Positions 1-9,494 of a stretch of 64,000 nucleotides of DNA are shown here, piece by piece; position 1 is the first letter of the stretch, and every line of letters starts with the position of its first letter. The notes under the pieces were generated by a model. That model saw only the letters and a list, made by a program, of their open reading frames with translations, ran no database searches and had not been told where the DNA came from. The translations under genes and the position numbers were made by a program. Source of the DNA: Methanosarcina sp. DH2 (GTDB lineage Archaea; Halobacteriota; Methanosarcinia; Methanosarcinales; Methanosarcinaceae); assembly GCF_020804225.1 (NCBI RefSeq), contig NZ_WJBI01000022.1:89-64088 (forward strand). Direction: 5' to 3'.

Positions 1-2067
1 TACACTGGAACTTACACGGTAACTCAGCAGGACATAAACAGTAATGGTGGTGGTGATGGAGACATCGACAACACAGCTACGGTTGATTCGGAAGAGTTAC
101 CTCCACAGGAAGACAGTGAAGAGGTGCCAATTCAGCAGAACGCTTCTTACACTATCGATAAAATAGTGACAGATGTTGCAGGAAACGGACCAACAGGAAA
201 TGTGACAAAAGCTGGAGATGTGATCAGCTACCAGATTAATGTAACAAACACTGGAAATGTTGATCTGACTAATTTAAGCGTTACAGATACTCTGATTGGA
301 AATCTTACAGGTCCAGTTGAGTCTATAAATTCAAATGAGATTCTTGAAGTTGGAGAAACCTGGACATACACTGGAACTTACACAGCAACCCTGATAGACG
401 TTATCACGAATGGCGGTGGGGACGGATTTATAGAGAATATAGCAACAGTTGATTCCGATCAGCTTGGACCGGAAAGTGACAGTGCAGCTGTGCCCATAAA
501 AATAATTCCAGTTTATGAGCCCAATCCGGCATATGAAATTGAAAAATCTATCATGGATGTGGACTCCAGAGGGCCGGCAGCCAGCGTAAAAGAAGCTGGA
601 GATGTAATCACATACTCAATAGTGGTGACTAACACCGGAGATGCCGACCTGACAAACGTGGCTGTCACTGACTCACTGATTAATCTGGCAGGGCCAGTGG
701 AGTCAAAGAATAAGGACAATGTACTGGAAGTTGGGGAAACCTGGACATACACAGGAATGTACACGGTTACGCAGCAAGACATTGACACAGAAGGTGGATT
801 CGATGGATACATCGATAATGTGGCGACGGTAGACTGCGACCAGCTGGATTCGAAATCCGACAGCGCGAGAGCCCCTATAGAGGCATCTCCGGTGTTTGAG
901 CCCTGCCCGGCATACAAGATCGAAAAATGCGTCACAGATGTTGACTGCAGAGGACCGACTGCAAGTGTCACAGAGGCTGGAGATGTCATAACATACCGGA
1001 TAACAGTAGTAAACACCGGAAATATCGACCTGACTAATGTAGCTGTCACTGACCCGCTGATTAAAACGCTGAACGGGCCGGTAGAATCAAAAAATGTCAA
1101 CGGTATTCTGGATGTAGGAGAGATATGGACATACACTGGCAGCTATAAGGTTACACAGGGAGACATAGAGATCAACGGAGAATGTGATAGAAATATCAAC
1201 AACGTTGCACTGGTAGGCTGTGACTCAGATACCATAAGCAAGTGTTATGGCTACATCGATAACGTGGCAACGGTAGACTGCAATCAGCTGGATCCGAAAT
1301 CTGATAGTGTAAGAGTAATAATAAAAAAAGCATCCACAGAAGAAGATTCGGCAGAAGAATACCCGATAGAAAAGAAACAGGATTATTGCATATACAAATC
1401 AATAATTGGAGTCGATCAGGCTGGAGATTATATAATCAACAAACCTGGAGACATAATAGAATACCAGATACTGGTGAAGAATGAAGGCAACACGGACCTG
1501 ACAGGAGTTTCAGTAAGCGACCCGATGATTACACTGATAGGACCGACAGGAGATGAAATCGGACCGGGAGTCTTGAATCCCGGAGAGACATGGAAATTCG
1601 TAGGGAACTATACGGTAACTCAGACGGACATAAACAGTAACGGCGGAGGGGACGGGTTTATCGACAATACTGCAACGGTAAGCTGCAACGAGCTTCCGGA
1701 CGAAAGCAGCAGTGTAAAACAGCCGATTGTCCTTACCTCAACTGATGACGTCAACAGTAGTGATGATGCCAACAGTAATGATGGTGCCAACAGCAATGGT
1801 GGCAATGGTGGCAATGGAAATGCTCATGTCTTCTCTAAACCTGCCAAAGACGTTGAAATGAATGAAAATAACGCAGGAGAAACTGGCACTGAAATATTGC
1901 TTGAACCTGAAATTAAAAGCTTTGAACAAAACATCGGAAATGCAGAAGCAAATGTTGAAAAGGTGCCAGAACAGGAAGAAAGCAAAGGTATTCCTGGATT
2001 GGTAATCTATGGTATAATCGGGCTGCTTGCAATACTCCTGTTTATATTCCTTCATAAAAGAAAGTAA
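1..2067 (+). CDS. Repeat-built surface protein, C-terminal part (5' end outside window)
   Basis: The reading frame is open from base 1, so this is the C-terminal 688 residues of a larger protein; the GTG at 124 is internal. It is made of four full repeats of about 115-130 residues plus the end of a fifth. Each carries AGDVI-Y-I-V-NTGN-DLTNV-VTD, GPVES, LEVGETWTYTG-Y-VTQ-DI and GG-DG-IDN-ATV. This pattern matches the DUF11/DUF7507-like beta-sandwich repeats of archaeal and bacterial cell-surface proteins. The third repeat has a partial internal duplication of its last segment (about 1180-1330), with two IDN-VA copies. After the repeats come an Asn/Ser/Asp/Gly-rich spacer (about 1740-1830), an acidic stretch, and a C-terminal membrane helix (GIPGLVIYGIIGLLAILLFI) followed by HKRK. 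That end is typical of a protein anchored in the cytoplasmic membrane and exposed outside. The ligand or partner is unknown. No gene lies immediately downstream on the same strand. Confidence 0.85.
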   Translation, partial: YTGTYTVTQQDINSNGGGDGDIDNTATVDSEELPPQEDSEEVPIQQNASYTIDKIVTDVAGNGPTGNVTKAGDVISYQINVTNTGNVDLTNLSVTDTLIGNLTGPVESINSNEILEVGETWTYTGTYTATLIDVITNGGGDGFIENIATVDSDQLGPESDSAAVPIKIIPVYEPNPAYEIEKSIMDVDSRGPAASVKEAGDVITYSIVVTNTGDADLTNVAVTDSLINLAGPVESKNKDNVLEVGETWTYTGMYTVTQQDIDTEGGFDGYIDNVATVDCDQLDSKSDSARAPIEASPVFEPCPAYKIEKCVTDVDCRGPTASVTEAGDVITYRITVVNTGNIDLTNVAVTDPLIKTLNGPVESKNVNGILDVGEIWTYTGSYKVTQGDIEINGECDRNINNVALVGCDSDTISKCYGYIDNVATVDCNQLDPKSDSVRVIIKKASTEEDSAEEYPIEKKQDYCIYKSIIGVDQAGDYIINKPGDIIEYQILVKNEGNTDLTGVSVSDPMITLIGPTGDEIGPGVLNPGETWKFVGNYTVTQTDINSNGGGDGFIDNTATVSCNELPDESSSVKQPIVLTSTDDVNSSDDANSNDGANSNGGNGGNGNAHVFSKPAKDVEMNENNAGETGTEILLEPEIKSFEQNIGNAEANVEKVPEQEESKGIPGLVIYGIIGLLAILLFIFLHKRK

Positions 2068-2471
2068 AAACAGAGGAAATCACGTAAAAAAGAATTAATC
2101 GAACTCAATTCAGAAAACAATTAGATGAAGGCTTAATTCCTTCATCTAATTTATACACTTTTATTCTCAATCTTGTTCTCAATCCAAAAAGAGACGTTCA
2201 ACAACAGTGAGGTTTTTTTGGCTCATTCAAATGGCAGCAAACAAAAAATAGAAATAAAAGTATTTTTCCGAGAGTTAGTTTTAGAAGGCCTTACGATGAA
2301 ATTAAGGTAGTTAAGATGGTATAGACTCACAAAAACTCCTATTTTGACGTGAGAGCTTAGAAAGTATTAAACAATTAAAATAAAGAGTCGACCACGTTTG
2401 AAGCTAACTAATCTAAAAAAGATTTACATATCGAATTAATAGGCATCTGTTTTTTAATGCCGTTTTTATGT

Positions 2472-2645
2472 CGTTTTTAAGGATTTCGTTTTTTAGTCAC
2501 CGTTTTTAAGGATCTCGTTTTTTAGTCGCCGTTTTTAAGGATTTCGTTTTTTAGTCACCGTTTTTAAGGATTTCGTTTTTTAGTCACCGTTTTTAAGGAT
2601 TTCGTTTTTTAGTCGCCGTTTTTAAGGATTTCGTTTTTTAAAATA
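2472..2645. repeat. 29-bp tandem repeat, six copies
   Basis: Six head-to-tail copies of a 29-base unit start at 2472, 2501, 2530, 2559, 2588 and 2617. Each is built from CGTTTTTAAGGATTTCG followed by TTTTTTAGTCAC, with CAC/CGC and TTT/CTC single-base variants. Degenerate half-units flank the array on both sides. The spacing is exact and without spacers, so it is a minisatellite and not a CRISPR. Confidence 0.9.
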
Positions 2646-2879
2646 ATCGTTTTTTAGGCTGCCGTTTTTCACAGATGCCTTGCACGCCAAATATCTTTTC
2701 ATAAATATAAGATTACGGATGTACTGAAAATTTGATATAAACCTCCAGAGGTACTGTAAATTATCCAGAAAGTTGGAGACAAAAATAATAAAACAGAAGA
2801 ACTTATTTTGTAATTATTAGAAGTCTTTGACAAGGTGTCAACCCTTTAAAAAGCTTTAGATTTTAATCAACTTTAATTG

Positions 2880-2960
2880 CAAAGTCTGGATTTTACAAAA
2901 TCTGGATTTTACAAAATCTGGATTTTACAAAATCTGGATTTTACAAAATCTGGATTTTAT
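2880..2960. repeat. 16-bp tandem repeat, five copies
   Basis: Five copies of a 16-base unit (CAAAATCTGGATTTTA) have their TCTGGA cores at 2885, 2901, 2917, 2933 and 2949. Each unit is itself near-palindromic (AAAATC...GATTTT). It lies about 80 bases beyond the stop of the minus-strand gene at 3043. Confidence 0.9.
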
Positions 2961-3042
2961 GAAACTTGAGAGTCCTGGCAAAAAAATTATATAAGTGAAA
3001 ATGAAATGGAAAAAAGAATAGAAAAAGTAAGCTCCCAGATAG

Positions 3043-3498
3043 TTAAATATCAACTAGTGGCAGCTGTCTTCTGAGATCTGGCAAATAACCTTCTCGATGC
3101 AGGGCAATCTTATAATCACTTATTGATCTGCACACTCTGTGTGTGTATTTTATGCAGTCAGTACCAACTTCCCCTTTAAACAGCAGCTTTTCTGTTTTTT
3201 CTATGAATTCAGGGTAGGTAAACACCAGTTCTTCTTTGGTGTGTAGAAAAAGGGCTGTAAAGTCCCTGTGAATACCCATGCTTCTTTTAAGCAACTCGAC
3301 ATTGAGGTGGTCTTCGGCGAGGTAGCTGTTGAATTTCACAAACGTATAAAAGTCTGCGATATTCTGATTTAAAGAGTTCAGAATTGAGTATAAGACGTTA
3401 TCTGTTTCCGGAAGAGGAATATCCGGAAGATTGAGGTTTTCACCGTCAAAAGTTTCGTTTTCTTCAATATTTTGATCCCGGGTTGTCTCACGGTCCAT
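3043..3498 (-). CDS. Hypothetical protein, 151 aa
   Basis: I do not recognise the family. The 151-residue product has an acidic, probably disordered first 35 residues. A mostly helical, charged segment follows (NVLYSILNSLNQNIADFYTFVKF), with no membrane span and no clear catalytic motif. The ATG at 3498 is preceded by AGGGTGAT at a good distance for a ribosome binding site, and codon use looks normal for the window, so it is probably a real gene. It stands alone: the next minus-strand gene upstream in transcription does not begin until beyond 4268. Its location between two repeat-filled gaps gives no hint of function. Confidence 0.6.
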   Translation of the reverse strand: MDRETTRDQNIEENETFDGENLNLPDIPLPETDNVLYSILNSLNQNIADFYTFVKFNSYLAEDHLNVELLKRSMGIHRDFTALFLHTKEELVFTYPEFIEKTEKLLFKGEVGTDCIKYTHRVCRSISDYKIALHREGYLPDLRRQLPLVDI

Positions 3499-4268
3499 TT
3501 TATCACCCTGGTATGACGTTTTATATTCTATCGTTTATCTTTTCAGAGGTAGATCTGGCAGTTTCCGTACTATAATAACGGAACCTATCTTTTACCTTTT
3601 TGAGGTGGCTTTCAGATACACCTACGGCTTGATATGGAAGCGTAAGTGTATCAACTGAAGTGCATCCAAGTGATATCTGTCCTGTGCAGGCTGTCGTAAC
3701 CTGCTGCAAGTGCATCGCTTCCCCACTAGAAGCGGCTTTGCGGCATTTCACATGGAGGTCTGGACTCCGTTTTTGAATTCCGTTTTTCAATTCCGTTTTG
3801 GACTCCGTTTTTCCATTACTAATTCACTCCAGGGGTGCTGATCTTGAGGTTCTGATCCTGAAGTTGTACAAATAAACTTGATTCAACGATAGGCTTCTTG
3901 CATTTTACTATATATAAAATTATGTCTTAATAAAACTGACAAAATATAATTTTACAGAAACTTGCGTTTAGTTCTACCTAAAATTTACTTAAATGCATTA
4001 TATACTGAGGAATGCTAGAATATATACCTGAGCCCCTAACCCGGAACCTATAAGACCTGTAAACTGTGGGACCTGTAAACTGTGAGATTTGTAAGTTGTG
4101 GAATCTGTAGACTATAGGAGATCTGTAAACTATAATGAATCAACTTACCGAATCCCGGAAAAAATGAATTTCGAGCTTTTAGTGAACAGGTTTAACTGTC
4201 ATTAAATGCGCCCGTAATAAAGATACCGATAGGTTCAAAAGATGTCTGTAAACCTGATTTGCATGCTT
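3499..4268. other. Intergenic region with short imperfect repeats
   Basis: No supported gene is present. Around 3770-3812 the motif ATTCCGTTTTT recurs. At about 4048-4131 a roughly 20-base unit, GGACCTGTAAACTGT and variants, occurs four to five times imperfectly. The remaining sequence is AT-rich without recognisable signals. Confidence 0.5.
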
Positions 4269-5093
4269 TTAACTATTCGAAACGCGTCTGCCCTCAAACA
4301 TATCCATCCCGACAGCTACGAACCCATATACAAGGCTCAGCACCAGAATAATAGTAGCTCCTGATGGGACATCAAGAGCATAGGAAAGGCCTATTCCGGT
4401 AACACTGATCGCTGTCCCGAAGGCGATGGAGATAAGCATCATGTGCTTCAGGTTATTGGTGAATTTACGGCTCAGGGTGGCAGGAATTGTCAGGAGGGCA
4501 ATCACAAGGATAATGCCCACGACTTTGATAAGGACAACAATTGTAAGGGCAATAATACAGAGCAGGAAAAGGTAGAGCTTTTCGGTAGGAACCCCCTGTA
4601 CAGTTGTGAACTCTTCGTCAAAGCATAAAGCAAGAAACTCCTTATAGAACAGATAAACTGCGCCCACTATGATGAGGTCAAGGGCAAGCATCAGATATAG
4701 ATCAATACGGGGGACCGTAAGAATATTTCCAAAGAGGTAGGTCATCAAGTCAGGAGCATATCCTGGAGTAAGGTAGACAAAGATAACTCCCAGAGCCATT
4801 CCAAGAGACCAGAGTATGCCTATTGCACTGTCTTCCGGAATTTTTGATTTCTTGCTAACGGTACCCATAACAAGAGCTGCTAACAGGCTAAACGGAAGAA
4901 CTCCGTACATAGGGTTGATTCCAAGATAATACCCAAGTCCTACGCCTCCGAAAGAAGCATGGGCAATCCCGCCACTGATGAAAACAATCTTTTTGACGAC
5001 AACATAGGCGCCTATGATTCCGCAGGCAACGCTTGCAAGGATTGCTGCTGCAAGGGCGTTCTGGATAAAAGTATATTGCAGAAGATCAAACAT
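4269..5093 (-). CDS. znuB: Zinc/manganese-type ABC transporter permease (ABC-3 family)
   Basis: This 274-residue, strongly hydrophobic protein of seven to nine membrane helices is the usual length for the ABC-3 (ZnuB/MntB/TroC) family. Family signs include the early stretch with '[20 protein letters not shown]', the [19 protein letters not shown] segment, and the late [17 protein letters not shown] segment that contacts the ATPase. It forms the membrane channel for metal uptake. It is the last gene of a minus-strand set after the ATPase (5142-5906) and the binding lipoprotein (5991-6956), with only 48 bases to the ATPase, so co-transcription is likely. The metal cannot be read from the permease. 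Zinc is suggested by the His/Glu-rich loop of the binding protein, manganese is the alternative. Confidence 0.92.
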   Translation of the reverse strand: MFDLLQYTFIQNALAAAILASVACGIIGAYVVVKKIVFISGGIAHASFGGVGLGYYLGINPMYGVLPFSLLAALVMGTVSKKSKIPEDSAIGILWSLGMALGVIFVYLTPGYAPDLMTYLFGNILTVPRIDLYLMLALDLIIVGAVYLFYKEFLALCFDEEFTTVQGVPTEKLYLFLLCIIALTIVVLIKVVGIILVIALLTIPATLSRKFTNNLKHMMLISIAFGTAISVTGIGLSYALDVPSGATIILVLSLVYGFVAVGMDMFEGRRVSNS

Positions 5094-5141
5094 TTTTTAT
5101 TTCTCCTTGAGAGACTGTTTTTCGAACCTAATCCTTGATCT

Positions 5142-5906
5142 TCAGGAACTCCCTTTGTGCTGCTCCAGCACTCTATGGGGTACCCCATGAGCAATCAGTT
5201 CGACAGGGCACTGGTAGGTGGCTTCCAGATCCTCAGCCGGAATTTCTCTCGAGTTATGGTAGTGAAGTGTGCGGTTCAGGCAGGCTATCCTGTCCACATA
5301 GACAGAAACCGCACTGAGATCATGTGTGACCATAATAACTGCCATTTCATGCTTGAGCCGGTCCAGGAGCCGGTAAAGTTCGTCCTGCATGTGAGGGTCA
5401 AGCCCGGAGTTGGGTTCGTCCAGAAGCAGGAGTTTAGGATTTGTGGCAAGAGCTCGGGCAATAAAAACCCTCTGCCGTTGGCCTCCAGAGAGCTGTCCTA
5501 TCTGCCGGTCCTTAAGCTGGAACATCTCAACTGTTCTCAGAGCCTCTTCAGCAGCCTTTTTGTCTTCTTCACTGTACTTTTTCAAAAAACCCGTATGGCT
5601 CATTCTGCCTGTCAGGACCACTTCCCAGACACTGATCGGAAAATCAAAGTCAAAACCTTTGTACTGGGGAACGTACCCTACAAGATCCCTACTTTTTTCC
5701 GGAGATTTCCCAAATATTTTCACGCTGCCTTTATAGGGCTTCAAGAGCCCGAGGAGCACTTTGAGAAATGTGGTCTTTCCTCCACCATTAGGTCCAATAA
5801 TTCCGAGCAGTCCATTGGGCTCTTTTAATTCCAGATTTATGGCTTCAAGGATTGTCTGGTTTCCGTAACGGACCCAGACATCCTCTAGCTCTATAACCTT
5901 CTCCAT
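5142..5906 (-). CDS. znuC: Metal ABC transporter ATP-binding protein
   Basis: This 254-residue ATPase carries Walker A GPNGGGKTT (residues 38-46), the Q-loop region YVPQYKGFD, the signature LSGGQRQR (139-146), Walker B LLLLDEP (159-165) and the switch His in VTHDLSAV. The YVPQ...FDFDFPISVWEVV segment is characteristic of zinc/manganese importers. It drives uptake through the neighbouring permease. It lies 48 bases upstream of the permease and 84 bases downstream of the binding protein on the same strand. The C-terminal extension after residue 220 (EDLEATYQCPVELIAHGVPHRVLEQH) contains Cys and His, as in several archaeal homologues. Confidence 0.93.
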   Translation of the reverse strand: MEKVIELEDVWVRYGNQTILEAINLELKEPNGLLGIIGPNGGGKTTFLKVLLGLLKPYKGSVKIFGKSPEKSRDLVGYVPQYKGFDFDFPISVWEVVLTGRMSHTGFLKKYSEEDKKAAEEALRTVEMFQLKDRQIGQLSGGQRQRVFIARALATNPKLLLLDEPNSGLDPHMQDELYRLLDRLKHEMAVIMVTHDLSAVSVYVDRIACLNRTLHYHNSREIPAEDLEATYQCPVELIAHGVPHRVLEQHKGSS

Positions 5907-5990
5907 TACCCTTCCTTCATAATATCGTTTTTTTATCTTACCCCGAATTATGTTCTTTTTATATTTAGATATAGAACCTGAATACAGGTT

Positions 5991-6956
5991 TTACACAAGG
6001 TTTCTGGCAAAAATATCGGATACGTTATCCATATTTGTGATGTAATCTTTTGCAATGGGGTCAACAGCCACTACCTCACCGCCAATCTCCTGAGCTAAAA
6101 CTTCCGCACTCCGCGTACTGAACTGAGACTGGACAAAGATAACTTTAACATTCTTTTCCTTTGCAAGATCCACAAGCTTCGCGAGATCCTGCGCACTCGG
6201 CTCTTTTCCTTCAATCTCAACGGAAATCATGTTAAGCCCGTAGTCCTCGGCAAAATAGCCCCATGATGGGTGATAAACCAAGAAATTACTTCCCTCGCTT
6301 CCTTCTAGCTTTTCGCGGATTCTCTCGTCCAGAGCATCCAGTTCTTCAAGGTAAGCATCTTTATTCTGGGCATAATAAGCTTCGTTTTCAGGATCAAGTT
6401 TTACAAGTCCTTCATAAATATCTTCGACCATTATCTTTGCGTTTGCGGGAGATGTCCAGATATGTGGGTCCAATTCTTCGTGATCCTCATCGCTTTCTTC
6501 ATCACGTTCTCCTTCTTCCTCCTCTTCATGGTCGTGTTCCTCAAGCTCTCTCAGTTCTAGCCCTTTGGAGCAATTTACAATAAGAGTGCCACTATTCATG
6601 GTCTCGAATTTGTTAATCCAGACCTCTTCGAAAGGCATACCGACTCCGACTGTCACTAACATGCTGGCTTTGCTAATTTCCTGGACTTCCTTTGGAGAAA
6701 GTTCATATGTATGGGGGTCCGCTCCGGGAGGGATTATGACAACGGTTTTTACTTTATCCCCTCCGACTTTTTCTACAAATTCAGCCTGAGGAACAACACT
6801 TACAGCAACTAGTATTGGCTCGTCAGTTTCTGACATTTCGGCTTCCTGTCCTGTATTCTCATTATCCCGTGAGTCGCCGGAATCTGTACAACCGCTGACA
6901 AAAATGCTCAGACCAACAATCAAAAGCACTAATATAGTTATGATTTTTAGCTTCAT
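5991..6956 (-). CDS. znuA: Metal-binding lipoprotein of ABC importer (ZnuA-like)
   Basis: The 321-residue protein begins with a hydrophobic signal ending in VSGC (Cys23), a lipobox-like site, so it is probably tethered outside the membrane. Cluster A-1 (ZnuA/TroA) motifs are present: GADPHTYELSP, ELDPHIWTSP, YHPSWGYF and the late AVDPIAKDY, which together supply the metal-binding His and acidic residues. Between the first two lies a His/Glu/Asp-rich loop of about 25 residues, the feature that usually separates zinc-binding from manganese-binding members. The ATG at 6956 follows CAGGAGTT. It heads the transporter genes, 223 bases after the DtxR-type gene on the same strand, which may control it. 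Confidence 0.93.
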   Translation of the reverse strand: MKLKIITILVLLIVGLSIFVSGCTDSGDSRDNENTGQEAEMSETDEPILVAVSVVPQAEFVEKVGGDKVKTVVIIPPGADPHTYELSPKEVQEISKASMLVTVGVGMPFEEVWINKFETMNSGTLIVNCSKGLELRELEEHDHEEEEEGERDEESDEDHEELDPHIWTSPANAKIMVEDIYEGLVKLDPENEAYYAQNKDAYLEELDALDERIREKLEGSEGSNFLVYHPSWGYFAEDYGLNMISVEIEGKEPSAQDLAKLVDLAKEKNVKVIFVQSQFSTRSAEVLAQEIGGEVVAVDPIAKDYITNMDNVSDIFARNLV

Positions 6957-7179
6957 AGTTGAACTCCTGTTTTTTCACTTTCATTTTTATTTTATTGCTT
7001 CAATTAATTTATTTCTGGAAGGGACTGAAATAGGATTGATATGCGTAAGATAAATTTGACATATACCCAAAAGTTGAAATTATATCTGAGTTTTTTTGGC
7101 ATTACCCCAAATTAGTCTCAAAGCCAGACGCGGATTTCATTCAACTCTTTATCATTCAACTCTTTATTAATGCTGGAAA

Positions 7180-7629
7180 TTAATGATAATGCCCCTCATG
7201 AAAGCATTTCTCGTGGCTTATTTCTCCGCATACGCCGATCATCGGATGGCCCATCGAGTTGCAGATTTTGTTTACAGCATCCCTGGAAACAAAAGTTTCA
7301 AAACGAGAAACCTCAGCACATGCTTCCTCCGTTGAGAGGCCATAATGAGTAAAGAGAAGGCTCAAAATCCTGTGCCTCCGGACAAGAAATTCCGCATATG
7401 CCTTTCCCATTTCAGTCAGATCCACACCCCTGTATGGGACATGGTTCAGGTAGCCAGCCGTTGCAAGTTCGCTTAAGGTCTTGGTTGTTGTTGAAGGATC
7501 GACCTGCAGACAGGAGGAAATTTCAGTAGTTTTTACAGTGCCTTTTTTTTCAAGAATAAGCTTGAGATAATCTGCCTTTCTCGGAGAGAGCTCAAGGCCT
7601 GTAAATTCAGGATAATTTTGCTCATTCAT
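7180..7629 (-). CDS. DtxR/MntR-family metal-dependent regulator
   Basis: I start this 149-residue protein at the ATG at 7629 (MNEQNYPEF). The frame stays open further upstream, but that part is hydrophobic, AT-rich and unlike the family. Residues 10-70 form a winged helix (SPRKADYLKLILEKKGTVKTTEISS, then DPSTTTKTLSELATAGYL). The segment AYAEFLVRRHRILSLLF plus THYGLSTEEACAEVSRFE matches the metal-binding dimerisation helices of DtxR/MntR. The C-terminus ends in MGHPMIGVCGE, HEKCFHEGHYH, an extra Cys/His cluster that could bind metal. It sits directly before the ABC importer on the same strand and is the obvious candidate repressor of it. No operator could be identified with certainty. Confidence 0.85.
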   Translation of the reverse strand: MNEQNYPEFTGLELSPRKADYLKLILEKKGTVKTTEISSCLQVDPSTTTKTLSELATAGYLNHVPYRGVDLTEMGKAYAEFLVRRHRILSLLFTHYGLSTEEACAEVSRFETFVSRDAVNKICNSMGHPMIGVCGEISHEKCFHEGHYH

Positions 7630-7944
7630 ATAGAGAAATATAAAAAACTGGTATTTATTGTTTGTTATACACCAAATTACAAACTTATATTTGTAGGATA
7701 TCAAACTTAGAGGAAACTGGAATGTGCCTCTGGCAAAAAGTAAGAATATTAAAATCTGAGAAATAAAGTTCCAGTATAAAAAGACCGGTAAGTATGAAGA
7801 ACTAAAGAACTCAGCAAGCATAGAAGACACAATAAACAAAATACTCGCCAAGGCCCGGGGAGTATAGAAATCTAGCAGGTATGAAAAAAGCGGATATGAA
7901 AATTCAGTAGAAAAAGATGTACACTCCGGAAACCAGCAAGAAGC

Positions 7945-9397
7945 TCACCCACCCATCAGGGCGCCTCCAAGAGTATTTGACCTGAAAACCTCGGAGGGTT
8001 CAAGTTCTGCCAGCTCTCTGAAAATCCAGAAGAATGGGTTATTCACATGTGAGATCATGAAAGTGCCTGAAGCCATTGCAAGGATCAGGATTTCCGCAGG
8101 AAGCCCAAGTTCCGGAACCAGAGGAAGAAGAAGGGATGGTGCAATAAGCATAGTTACGACTTTTGACCCCTGAACAGTTTGCAGGGCTGCTGCAACAAGA
8201 AAAGGTACAAGGATATGAGAGGAAAAAAGGTTAAGCTGTAGGAAAAACCTGCCTAGGGCCTCTCCTGCCCCTGTCATGGCGAGAGTTGCGCCAAGAGCTC
8301 CTCCCCCCACACAGGTCAAGCAGAACAACACCACTTCTCCTTACAGCTTTTTCGACCAGGACCCTGAACCATTGCAAACCCCAGTAATCTGCCGGAAATA
8401 ATGGAAAGAAGAAACCCCATAAGCAATGCAGCGTTAGGGTTTCCCAAAAAAACAAACAGGGGGTAGGGATGCTCAAAGACGGCCTGAAACAGAATGAGGA
8501 GCAAAGGAAAAAAATCGGTGCATAAGTTTCAAGCCTGTTTGGTTTTCCAGTTTCTCTTCTCTGTACTGCATCCTTTCTTTGTATCCTCTCCTTTCTTTGT
8601 ATCCTCTTTCTTTGTATCCTCTCCTTTCTTTGTACCCTATCTTTTCTTTGTACCCTATCTTTTCTCTTCGCTTCGATAGCTTTTTCCTGTATTACTCCTG
8701 ACTCGTTCTTTTGTGCAGCTTCTACAACTTCTGTAAATGCTGCTTCTGTAAATCTTGGCTGAACCTGTTCCTGATTATTGTTTTCAGAAATTCTGACAGT
8801 TTCAATCTTTCCCAATCTTCTGGCATAGAGGTAACCTACAGTAGAAGTGGGAACAGCGATAAAAAACCCTAAAAGAATAAGCGTGTCCGTATTTGCTGAA
8901 AGTTCTTCTGCTGCGGAAATAATCACAGGGGAAGGGTATACCAGATTAAATGAGGCAACGGCCCCGAGTGCAAGGGCAGTTGCAGTGGAAATGGAGGGGT
9001 TATTAAGCTTGGAAGCCAACTCTTTTGCTATCGGAATAAAGATAACATAGGCAAGGATATAGCACATCGTTGGCACGGAAAAAAGAAAACCAAGGAAGTT
9101 CAGGGCAAACAGAGAATTTCTGGAAAAACGCATAATGTCAGACGCTATTAAAGACATTCCGCCGGTTTTCTGGAGCAAGGGTCCGATTATACTGCCACTG
9201 GTAATAATTATAGCAAAACGGGAAAAGACACCGCCCAGTCCCTGGGTTATTACTTCGACAGTAAGCATGGATTCTCCTGCAAACACTCCTGTGAGAAGAG
9301 ATACAAAGATAAGGCTAAGGAAAGGGTGAAGCCTGAATTTTGCTGTAAGAAGCAGTATGGCTATAAGGGCGAAAAGGAAAATAAGGACAGGGTGCAT
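7945..9397 (-). pseudogene. GntP-family permease, broken by three single-base frameshifts
   Basis: The start (MHPVLIFLFALIAIL, FRLHPFLSLIFVSLLTG) and the end (GALGATLAMTGAGEALG ... HVNNPFFWIF ... TLGGALMGG) are clearly a gluconate/GntP-type membrane transporter of usual length, but the coding sequence changes frame three times. Reading leftwards: one base is missing at the A7 run 8508-8514. One is extra near 8358-8365, after GFAMVQ. One is extra in the C6 run 8303-8308. Each shift restores family-like sequence, for example HPYPLFVFLGNPNAALLMGFLLSI in the middle frame. The central linker (8555-8668) is an expanded QRKDRVQRKERI repeat, longer than expected for the family. Either the gene is decaying or the read has homopolymer errors; two of the three sites are homopolymers. 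The substrate is not predictable. Confidence 0.8.
8555..8668. repeat. Degenerate 15/18-bp tandem repeat inside gntP-like relic
   Basis: The plus strand shows repeated CTTTCTTTGTATCCTCT and TACCCTAT variants, coding on the minus strand for about seven QRK(D/E)R(V/I) units. It falls in the cytoplasmic loop between the two halves of the transporter. Confidence 0.8.
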
Positions 9398-9494
9398 ATT
9401 TATCTAAATTTTCTTTGAAACTATAAACAATAAATTAAACAATAAATTATCGACAATAGAAAGTTTTCATCAGTCAGATATCACTTATAAGTTT

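Larger units (their letters stand above)
2070..3042. other. Repeat-rich intergenic region
   Basis: This 970-base gap has no credible ORF. It holds two separate tandem repeat arrays, listed individually, in otherwise AT-rich sequence. An imperfect inverted pair, 'gaaggcttaattccttcatctaa', sits just after the surface-protein gene at about 2125-2150 (GATGAAGG ... CCTTCATC) and could act as its terminator. Confidence 0.6.

Noticed and set aside
513-1136. 207-codon antisense frame in the surface protein
   Set aside because: Its Ser/Thr/Val-rich sequence is only the shadow of the repeats on the plus strand.
2472-2645. Possible CRISPR array
   Set aside because: Units are contiguous with no variable spacers, and no cas gene lies in the window.
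3521-3790. Minus-strand 89-codon frame upstream of the hypothetical gene
   Set aside because: It would need a TTG start in a repeated ATTCCGTTTTT context, has no ribosome site and shows no protein-like pattern.
8979-9001. ORB-like GCAGTGGAAATGGAGGGGTT in the gntP relic
   Set aside because: The core differs (GCAG for CCAG), the spacer differs (TGGA), and it is explained by coding for the NNPSIST region; weaker than the listed boxes.
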